From Acanthosepion lycidas (taxonomy: Eukaryota > Mollusca > Cephalopoda > Sepiida > Sepiidae), in assembly GCA_963932145.1 (NCBI GenBank), contig OZ010595.1:90815565-90879564 (forward strand): a DNA stretch of 64,000 bases, in the 5' to 3' direction. The translations under genes and the position numbers were made by a program. The notes below the pieces were generated by a model, which worked only from the letters and a program-made list of their open reading frames with translations, was not told where the DNA came from and ran no database searches. Below, in pieces: positions 56,221 through 64,000 of this stretch. Position 1 is the first letter of the stretch. The number at the start of each line of letters is the position of its first letter.

Positions 56221-57821
56221 ACACACCAGGACTCCTTTTCATATATGTGTATTGAACAATCCTAAATTAATCACTCCTTTCTTCTGTAAAGATTTTATAG
56301 CAGATTTGTGTAGCATCAGATAAACTCTTAAGTCACTCTGTTTATTAAATAACATGTTTGTTAGAAGAAAACAGTAGCAACCTGATGAAGTACAAACTAA
56401 ATTCACAGAGTATCACAAACATTTCAAAGCTGTCACCAACTTGAGATGCAGTGTTGATGTGAAGAGTTGAAAATTTAATTTGTAGGGATGTAGAAGGCAA
56501 TTATTGCCATTTTGACTGGACAAATTTACTGATGTCTTAAGGGACTTTTGAGATTCCTGTAATAGCCCATTGTTGAGGACACTCCAATCACTCAGCCATT
56601 TCCAGTAGTGCCAGTTTTACTTAATCAAATGTTGACTATATATGGGCATCATGTTAGATGGCTCAGGTGTTTATTATCTTAACTTGGTTTTTCTCTTTGC
56701 AGGATGTGTTTTCATATAAAACTGTTGTCTGACTCTAATATATCAAGAATCTTTTTCTTTCCCTACTAGCAAATGGACATTTTGGCAATCTTTAATTTAT
56801 ACACTTTGCACCCATGTTCCTTTTCTAATTTGTAGTTGAACAGATTATTTACCCACTCTTTTATTTCATCATCTTACTACAAGCAGGGCAAATGTAATTC
56901 TTGTGGTAAGTTCTAGAACCTCTTTAGGGAGAGGGTACTGTAGGGATGGAGAAGGTAATTATCTTCTTTTTGACAGGACAAATTTACCCATATGCTAACA
57001 GACTCCCAAGTGTCATATGACAGCTCATTGGTGAGGATAACCAGTTGTGGCTTAGCTTCTAATAGTGGCAAATGTAATATCCAGTTGTGGTTCAGCAAAT
57101 AATAGAATACAATGTGTCCTAAATAAAGGAGATAAAACATATAACCAGTACTGTACAGTATTCATCTTGTGAATGTTATAAGTAAAACCTTTTTATTTGC
57201 CCCCCTCACATAATGCTTGCCTTTTTTGTCATGTGTGTTATAATTGATCAGTGTCAGACAATTTGTGACAAATATATATATATTCTGCATTTTTGTATGG
57301 CATATTTGTATATTTCAGTGTAGTATATAAAATATGAGATATAACTCTTTTTTAGAATTCATTTCTGTGGGTTTTTCTAGCCTTTCCTTCCATAATGTTA
57401 ATGTGTTAGTATATCATAGATATACTAATGCCTGTAGTAGACCTTGGAGTGTGAAGAAGATCAAGGTATTTCTTCTCTTTTTCCTATTAAATTCTTTGTT
57501 AGTCATGTGGTAGCCATTTTTAATATTTAATGTAGTCAGGTGACCTGATTTGCATGATTTCAAGATGATTCTTGGGAGAACAATCAATAAACTTTTTCAG
57601 AAAATATCTACTTGTGTTTCTTTGTATAAATATTTAGAGCTTATTAATAAATAAAAATGCCCAGAATTGATCTCCAGTGTTTGTTATGTTGAGGTTTAAA
57701 GTGAAAATAGCAACAAAGTATAAATTATTTTGTGTTCTATTCCTAAATTTTCAAAATGTATGAAGATAATTGCTGTGGGTTTTACTTATAATAAATAATA
57801 ATAATAAAAAGAAAAAGAAAA
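56221..57821. other. Intergenic DNA with a diverged internal duplication
   Basis: 56484-56640 and 56939-57075 share GTAGGGATG, then GAGAAGG, then GACAAATTTAC, in direct orientation. A short AAT/A run lies at about 57788-57824. No gene. Confidence 0.55.
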
Positions 57822-58080
57822 AAAGCTGTATCACCAGGGGAAGTGGAAAAATCAGGCATGGCTGCCACATATGGAGAGAAAAGGGAGATCACTTCCCTCT
57901 GTGGGATCAGGCTGAAATCATAGACAAAGAACACCATTGGAAAATTCATAAACTTAAGGAATCAGCACATATGCTAGGCCACAAAAATCTCCTGAGCCAA
58001 CCAAGCATAGAAATAAATACAATATGGGAACCAGTAATAAGGAGTGCCAGAGAAAAATTGCAATATGAGGTCTGGTAAAA
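57822..58080 (+). mobile_element. Penelope-like element 3' fragment 2 (GIY-YIG C-terminal part)
   Basis: An open frame ending at 58078 encodes HIWREKGDHFPLWDQAEIID, then HWKIHKLKESAHML, then SIEINTIWEPVIRSAR. This fits the C-terminal half of the Penelope-like GIY-YIG endonuclease. The catalytic GIY-YIG start is missing. A SINE follows at 58156. Confidence 0.72.
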
Positions 58081-58155
58081 AACATGCAATGATAACAGCA
58101 AAAATTGCAATATGAGCACTGGTAAAAAAAAAGTCTATAAGTCCCAGAAATTCAT

Positions 58156-58480
58156 ACACAGATGTCCTTAAGGACACATGGCACAGTTGGTTAGATCCAG
58201 TGACAGTGTGAGTTCAATACCTAGTTAAGGCAGTGGCGAACTTGGAGAGGTGAATTAACAGGAGATAACTGATAACTGACATCCATTAGACATGGCATGT
58301 GGAACTAGAACAGTCTACCCCAGAAATAAAGGGTTCAGTTTGATATTCCAACCACCTGAAGAAGGACGGAGCATACAACAGTCTAAACATTGTGATAAAT
58401 ATGGCAACCAAGATGAAGACAATAGTTTGAATAATGTAAATAGTGTACATAATACCTCATCTCAGAAATATAGACAGATA
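58156..58480 (+). mobile_element. tRNA-derived SINE, family B
   Basis: CATGGCACAGTTGGTTAGAT head, GTGAGTTCAATACC B-box, AAATAAAGGGTTCAGTTTGA middle and AAGACAATAGTTTGAATAAT tail. It is closely similar to the copy at 25787. Confidence 0.83.
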
Positions 58481-58689
58481 CTGTAGAATCTGACATATAC
58501 CAATAGGAGAAAGGATGGCTAAGATATGTTGGTAACACCTTAATATGATGATCTTACCAGGAAGCTATTGCTGGATTCTGTGAACTCAGTAAATATTTTG
58601 ATTCAGTTCCCAAAACAATAATCAGCTGAACTTCCTGAATGTATTAACTCACAGAAAATAGTGTTAAGACATCTGTATATCATGTTGAC

Positions 58690-59310
58690 CTTCATGAGTC
58701 AATACCTTAACTTCAATTCCAACCATCTCCATCCAGCGTGAAGAAAATATGATCATCCAATGCCTACAACACTGTGACAACACAAGCAGATGCCAACCAG
58801 AGATGATCAGCATCAAACACACCGTTCAGAATAACAACTACCTTGAAAACATAGAAACAGATGGAGGTATGGAAAACTGCTACAGTCTGTCTCCCTTATG
58901 TCAAGGCCTTATCTGAAAATATTCAGAAGATCTGCAATCCATACAACATCATGGCAAAATTCAGGAGTTTGAAAGCCATGGGGAATCACATCTGAGTCAT
59001 GTCTAATACAGAGAACATAACTAAGAACTGTGTATATTCTAACTTTTGCAATTGTGACAAATATTATAAAGGTGAAACCAGCAAGCCCTTAAAATGAAGG
59101 TTTGAGAGACAGTGAAAAAAACCTTAATTAGGAGCAAGAGAATAAAATTAGGCGTGGATGGAAAAACTAGTGGAATGAAGCAAAAATACTAGACAGGGAA
59201 GAACACTGAGGAATCAGATGTTTACAAGAATCAGTACATATACTAGGCTATGAGGACCTCCTTAGTAGGCCTAGTATAGAAATAAAATATGCAAGCTGTT
59301 AATAAAGAAG
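58690..59310 (+). mobile_element. Penelope-like element fragment 3, broken by stops
   Basis: 58887-59110 encodes CLPYVKALSENIQKICNPYN, a stop after GNHI, then KNCVYSNFCNCDKYYKGETS. This matches the PLE linker and the start of the GIY-YIG domain, usually NCVYSIPC and YxGET. In-frame stops follow. About 59200-59290 resembles the downstream SVHILGYEDLLSRPSIE region out of frame. Upstream (58690-58880) are remnants of the conserved region before it. Confidence 0.7.
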
Positions 59311-59454
59311 GAAAGAGAAATGATAGCAAAGCTTTAATAGCAGCAAAAAGAAATCTTGGTGAATGCAGTCAAGCATGACAAGTAGCAGCAGTCTCATCAG
59401 CAAGCAGATTATATTCAAAGCTCTAAATTCTACACTCAGGATTGTCCTACAGAA

Positions 59455-59735
59455 TAATAGCCTGGTAGATTAAAGTGTTGGTTAGTGAATTTGGTGACAT
59501 AGTAACTGTGAGTTCAATTCCAGGCAGTGAAAACTCACTGGAAATGAAGCAAGCAATAATTAAGCTGTATTAAATGATGAGATATCCCTAGACATGGTCA
59601 ATGGAATGTGAACAAATTTACTCCTGTAGATTAAATAAAGAGCTCAGTTCAAAATTTCCTGAATGCAAAGCACCTGACACAATAGTCCACATGTAAGTTA
59701 TGATAAATCCTCATCCCAGAAATGAAAGCGAAATA
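59455..59735 (+). mobile_element. tRNA-derived SINE, family B
   Basis: AGCCTGGTAGATTAAAGTGT head, GTGAGTTCAATTCCAGG B-box, CTGTAGATTAAATAAAGAGC middle. The tail is shortened (ACAATAGTCCACATG). Confidence 0.78.
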
Positions 59736-60306
59736 TCAAAACTTTGTCTCCAGAAATTCAATGATTTTAAGAATTATTATTACAATATTTATGAAATGTG
59801 CTGATTATGTTTAAAAAGTATCGACATACATGATGAAATCATCCCACCAAATAAATTAGCAACACAATGCACTTTTTTGAATGATAGCAATGATAATTTT
59901 TTTTTAAATGTTATTATTAACTCTTGCAATTTTATCACAGTTTATTATAAAATTGGTAGCAATTGCATCTCTAGTTCTACTTTTTTTTTATCTTGATAAT
60001 CAAGATGTTCATCAACTTTTTTTTGTTCATTAATCCTTTTTTTCTTTCCCGATATCAAAAACTTCAGTAAATTAGAAGATTCAGAAATAATCAATTTTTA
60101 TTAAGTTTTTTTTCCATAATTTTTGTTCTTTTCTTCATCAGAATGCTTGATCATTTTAACCTTTCATGACCATTAGGTAAGCATGATGGATTATAAATTT
60201 AGGATTTAGCCATTGATGACATTTGAACTGGTATCTCTTATCCTTAGGATCCTGTTTGACATGGACATCACTTTACTAATTAAGCTCTATCATGAAAATT
60301 TAGTCA
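59736..60306. other. Intergenic DNA
   Basis: AT-rich. A possible minus-strand tRNA-like fragment at about 60200-60290 (GATGTCCATGTCAAACAGG on the minus strand) is too degraded to assign. Confidence 0.45.
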
Positions 60307-60605
60307 CTTACAGCCATATCACATTGAAACACTAGTTTCTGTACAATCACTGAAGTTAAACAATGTTGAGCCTGGTCAGTACTGAAAGCTGAGTTTCTAT
60401 TCCAGTTGTAGTCATTATATTCACTTATGTGCAAATACCCTTGGAAAAGGTATGAATCCACCATTTCTCCCCAGGTATGGGTTAATTAGTAAGACTTGTA
60501 TCACTAAATCATTATTATTTAAAAAAAAAAAATTCTGACAATTGAAAAATATTTTTCTGGCTTTGAATAACCTGCAAAGCGTAAAGCTGTAAAAAAATCA
60601 ATCAA
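60307..60605 (+). mobile_element. Chimeric 5S/tRNA SINE (family C), tRNA part mostly deleted
   Basis: CTTACAGCCATATCACATTG, ACTGAAGTTAAACAATG and TGGTCAGTACTGAAAG are the 5S-like part. The sequence then jumps to GAGTTTCTATTCC and the family tail (TATATTCACTTATGTGC ... TGAATAACCTGCAAAG). Confidence 0.75.
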
Positions 60606-60806
60606 TCACTAGATCAAATTTAATCATATCTCCCATAGAAATTTCTCATTCTCTGATTTTTATTCCATTTCATATTGTTTGTTTACAGCAAATGCAAAAA
60701 GTTTCTTTTCAAAGTTTTTAGTGTTATTTTATGTATTACATATTTTAACAGTAAATCTTTATTCTTTTAAAATTTACTATTCATATTCATGCATGTAAAA
60801 ATACAT

Positions 60807-61140
60807 GGTCTGTCTGAAAAGTATCCAGCTATTAAATATAAAAAAACAATTGCCTCCATAGAGCAATGGCACGTTAGTCTTCTTCAAAGTATTTCCCTTG
60901 AAATGTCACAGCATACCTACAAAATTTCTTTAATCTCACTCACTACCTGAGACCCTCTCTTCCCTTTCAATAGTAATTTTAGCTTTGAGAAAAGCTGGAA
61001 GTCAGATGGAATTAAATTTGAACTGTAGGTTAAGATGCTGCCAGATCTGAGTGAGGGGATGTTTTGCTAAATAATCTTTCAGAATATGTGAAAATTACTT
61101 AATTCTGCAGTGTAAATGCAATGCTTACACAATCAGCAAA
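60807..61140 (-). pseudogene. Mariner-type transposase remnant
   Basis: GGTCTGTCTGAAAAGTATCC (60807-60826) is a mariner-like terminal repeat. On the minus strand, YSSNLIPSDFQLFSKLKLLL corresponds to the YSPDLAPCDFFLFPKLK region that holds the third catalytic Asp. EIKEIL then ends in a stop, and YFEED lies in another frame. Deletions and stops make it inactive. The other terminal repeat was not found. Confidence 0.7.
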
Positions 61141-61810
61141 CCAAATTTAAATTCTAATTGAGGCTGGTTATGTTCACTTAGCAAAAGGCATCCCTCCATT
61201 CTATATATGTACTAAGTGGAGGTGTGAGATGAATCAGCAAGTGATGCTTCATTTTTGAGATAGAATAAAATAAAGCATTTAGTTACAATAATGATTAATT
61301 TTCTCAAGAATATCATCATTATATTTACATATTCTGAATAAGAAAATCGAAAAACATACATGTGCATCTTGTGGTATGTTTTGTATCACCTTCTCTTCTA
61401 CACACATGTCCATTCCATTTTAAGGCAGTATGAACAGCTATGGCAATGTACTACTCTCTGTTTTTCTGTTCAGAGCACATGATTATTTTGCTGTATGATG
61501 TTCAAATTGCCAAAGTAGCAATGAATGTTTGAAATCTTATGAGCTCATGATAATGAGCTTAAATTTACTTGGTCTTGTTTTAGTTTTCTCTTTAGTTTAC
61601 TATCAACTTGCATTCTCTGTTGACAAAATGAAAACATTTTGTGTACATCTTCACTGTTGACTACAACACTTAGCTGCAATTATTTGACCTTATTGCAAGA
61701 ACACTTATAATAGTTAAAAGCTATCCTATTGCATTGAATACACTTTTTTATGTTTTCATGTTTTAAATCTAGAATCCCAGGTTCTATCAACCAGAAATAA
61801 AAAGAGTGTT
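61141..61810. other. Intergenic DNA
   Basis: No ORF or repeat recognised. Its first part may be further mariner remains. Confidence 0.5.
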
Positions 61811-62190
61811 GGTGTCATTCCTCCCCATTTTATAGGCAGAAGCACACAAATACATGCTGGTATTTTTTCCTAGCCAATAAAATAGGCCGGCTCTCGGTTT
61901 CATATGATTCAGTCCCAGTCTGTCTTGATTTAAAGTCAGAATGCTACGTTCATTTGTCCAAACTTGCTCTTGTGTGTCAACCCCAATTCTTAGTTTGTGA
62001 ACTTTTTGTCATATTACAGTTAATTTGTCTTGCATATATATTTTTTTTTTTTTTTTTTTTTTGCTTGTTTTACATTATTTTTTATCCTGTTCTTTTCCTT
62101 GTTATTCTTTATTGCTAATTTTGTCAGTTGTGTATGTTAGACAGTTCTGTTACTTATTTTGCATTTAACTAAGGCAATTCACTCTACAAG
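61811..62190 (+). repeat. Dispersed direct repeat with promoter-like boxes, copy 2
   Basis: CCATTTTATAGGCAGAAGCA, ACATGCTGGTATTTT, AGCCAATAAAATAGGC and CCAATTCTTAGTTTGTGAA match copy 1 at 55850. A poly-T tract at about 62040-62062 interrupts it. Confidence 0.65.
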
Positions 62191-62712
62191 AATTAATTTC
62201 ACAGCAATCTTTTGTCATTGCTAATAATATGGATTATGTCTTTGACAAATAAATTAAACATTTCTAACATTCCAATTGGTTTTTATTCTCTCTCCAAAAC
62301 TTTCATGTTACTTTCTAAACAATTTAATATTTTATGGTTAGTAGAAACCAAATTTGAGAACAACTATACATAGTTTTTTCTTCATCTTCAGATTTTGACT
62401 ATTCTTACATATAAATAGGATTTTATTGTCTTTCTTGTAAAAAGGAATTTCAATCACAATATGCGCCTATCAAAGAAACTCATATTTTACCCAAAAAGGG
62501 ATCAAAGGTTAAAGATCAGAACTGATGATCACTAATCACTTCTAAAGTAGATATTTAGACAATATGGGATAAAAGACTTTACAAGTATACAAATGTACTG
62601 AGTGATTATCTTTCAAAAGGATAGGCATGGTATCTGTCACTTTAAAATCAACATTTAAAATTCTACTCAATTTCTGACATTGAATTGCTACCACTGTAGC
62701 CACTGAACAACC
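62191..62712. other. Intergenic DNA
   Basis: AT-rich sequence without recognised features. Confidence 0.6.
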
Positions 62713-62795
62713 TTATATATATATATATATATATATAAGTTGTAGGGTTATTAAAGTTTTATATATATATATATATAAGTTGTAGGGTTATTAAA

Positions 62796-62830
<35 letters not shown>

Positions 62831-62846
62831 GTTGTAGGGTTAGTAA

Positions 62847-62901
<55 letters not shown>

Positions 62902-62918
62902 GTTGTAGGGTTAGTAAA

Positions 62919-62971
<53 letters not shown>

Positions 62972-63018
62972 GTTGTAGGGTTAGTAAAGTTATATATATA
63001 TAAGTTGTAGCCTTAGTT
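62713..63018 (+). repeat. Compound tandem repeat: AT runs alternating with GTTGTAGGGTTA units
   Basis: Six copies of AAGTTGTAGGGTTAxTAAAG (starting near 62737, 62777, 62828, 62899, 62969 and 63002, the last altered) are separated by (AT)n runs of variable length. It is a minisatellite of AT-run plus 25-bp unit. Confidence 0.92.
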
Positions 63019-63126
63019 TATCTGTTTGTTATTGAACCACCTATGATTCTGGAGATAGACAGCCATAACCACATATATTCTGAAACTACATTACCCAGGG
63101 TACTTGGATAAGTATATTTCATTTTG

Positions 63127-63300
63127 ATCAAAGGGGGTCCCGATGAGCACCCCCGCATTGAAATTTTTTTTCTTTTGATATAAATTAAATTCAAATTTGA
63201 ACAAGGGAATGACTTCTATCCAAAATATAAAGGGAAAAATCCAGAAGATGGAAGTCACATCAGCAAGATCAAAATGAGACAATATGGACATCAAGTTGAG
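63127..63300 (+). repeat. Tandem-arranged diverged repeat, copy 1
   Basis: ATCAAAGGGGGTCCCGATGAG, then CATTGAAATTTTTTTTC, then ATTTGAACAAGGGAATGACT, then CCAGAAGATGGAAGTCACAT. It matches copy 2 about 300 bp downstream. Confidence 0.75.
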
Positions 63301-63421
63301 CCAGAAATCACCAATCAGTGAGTAGTGCCTTACAATACATAGTTGTTCGACAATTCAACTGTCATATCAATGCTGAAATCTCTTCATCAATTTATTCAAT
63401 CGAGTATTGCATCAAATACAT

Positions 63422-63590
63422 ATCAAAGGGGACAGATTAAGCTGTTTTTGCACAAACCCCTCATTGAATTTTTTTTCCTTTAGATTTTAATTAAATTTAA
63501 ATTTGAACAAGGTGATGACTCCTATCCAAAATATAGGAGGAGAAAGCCAGAAGATGGAGGTCACATTGATAAAAACATTGAGTAATATTA
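63422..63590 (+). repeat. Tandem-arranged diverged repeat, copy 2
   Basis: ATCAAAGGGGACAGATTAAG, then CATTGAATTTTTTTTCC, then ATTTGAACAAGGTGATGACT, then CCAGAAGATGGAGGTCACAT. The following 63670-63700 (CAAGGCGTGGGTAATTCAGC) looks like a retroelement 3' end, so both copies may be parts of one retroelement family. Confidence 0.75.
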
Positions 63591-64000
63591 AAACGCATCA
63601 TTTTTCTCTACAAATTATAACAATGATTTAAAATCATTCATCATTTTCTTACAAAAAAAGGAATGTGTGACACACAGCAAGGCGTGGGTAATTCAGCTAG
63701 TAAATAATAAAACAATAAATGAATATTTGAGGAAATTTCCAAGATATTAATCTTTATGCATCTTAAAAAATACAGACACTTTATAACGCAGGATAAGTTT
63801 TATAGTTTAATCTCATGAATAGCAGTGAAGGAATTTATATTTTTTCTTTCTCAAAATTCATTGCAGAATTTTCAAAAAACAGAAAAGAAAAAAAGAAAAT
63901 TTAAACAGGCAAACATCCATAAGTGGCTGATTAAGAAATACATTGGGATGATAATTTGTATTTTGATTTTTTTTGTTTTACACTTTGGTGACTTTTTATA
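63591..64000. other. AT-rich end of window
   Basis: Apart from the retroelement-like end at 63670-63700, no feature was recognised. Confidence 0.5.

Noticed and set aside
62713-63018. A CRISPR-like array (repeats with spacers)
   Set aside because: The spacers are AT microsatellite runs, not unique sequences, and the genome is eukaryotic.
36000-64000. Formyl-THF synthetase exons that would extend MTHFD into a trifunctional enzyme
   Set aside because: I saw no conserved synthetase segments on the plus strand, and a minus-strand gene with its own signals intervenes after the MTHFD poly(A) signal.

Overview
This is an AT-rich, intron-rich, repeat-dense eukaryotic window. Spliced genes with GT-AG introns, AATAAA signals, many tRNA-derived SINEs, a chimeric 5S/tRNA SINE, a jockey-like LINE, Penelope-like fragments, short mariner-type MITEs and long dinucleotide runs suggest an invertebrate metazoan. 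A mollusc, most likely a cephalopod, is my best guess. It rests on repeat style and protein similarity recalled from memory, not on a search.

Two host genes can be reconstructed completely. On the + strand, nine exons (2884-29633) encode a 361-residue methylenetetrahydrofolate dehydrogenase/cyclohydrolase. It has an MTHFD1-type catalytic core, an N-terminal extension that looks like a mitochondrial presequence, and no formyl-THF synthetase domain. All nine exon phases join in frame and the expected catalytic and NADP-binding residues are present. On the - strand, four exons (35850-30804) encode ribosomal protein eS25 (RPS25, 118 residues), with only the ATG in exon 1. The two genes converge tail to tail, with about 1.1 kb between their poly(A) signals.

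Region by region. 1-1430: unusually GC-rich, LTR-like repeat sequence. 2600-3110: MTHFD promoter and first exon, with an E2F-like site and two CACGTG E-boxes. 3111-15616: the 12.5-kb intron 1, holding a perfect 56-bp palindrome, tRNA SINEs, a diverged tandem duplication, and an internally deleted jockey-like LINE inserted at the edge of a mariner MITE with a 12-bp target duplication. 15617-29633: the remaining exons and introns, with an inverted SINE pair, three more MITEs, and a short exact duplication next to the last acceptor. 30787-35890: RPS25 with a MITE in its second intron. 35.9-64 kb: no convincing host protein gene. It holds a hAT-like element with internal tandem repeats, RTE-like tails, 5S/tRNA SINEs, a perfectly palindromic MITE, a Ty1/copia-type RNase H remnant, Penelope-like GIY-YIG fragments next to SINEs, a mariner transposase remnant, and several tandem repeats.

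The two host genes have no evident joint function. The most unusual items are the stand-alone, apparently mitochondrially targeted MTHFD1-type D/C enzyme with an internal start codon, the miR-548/MADE1-like palindromic MITE family, and the chimeric 5S-tRNA SINE including a copy with a doubled head.
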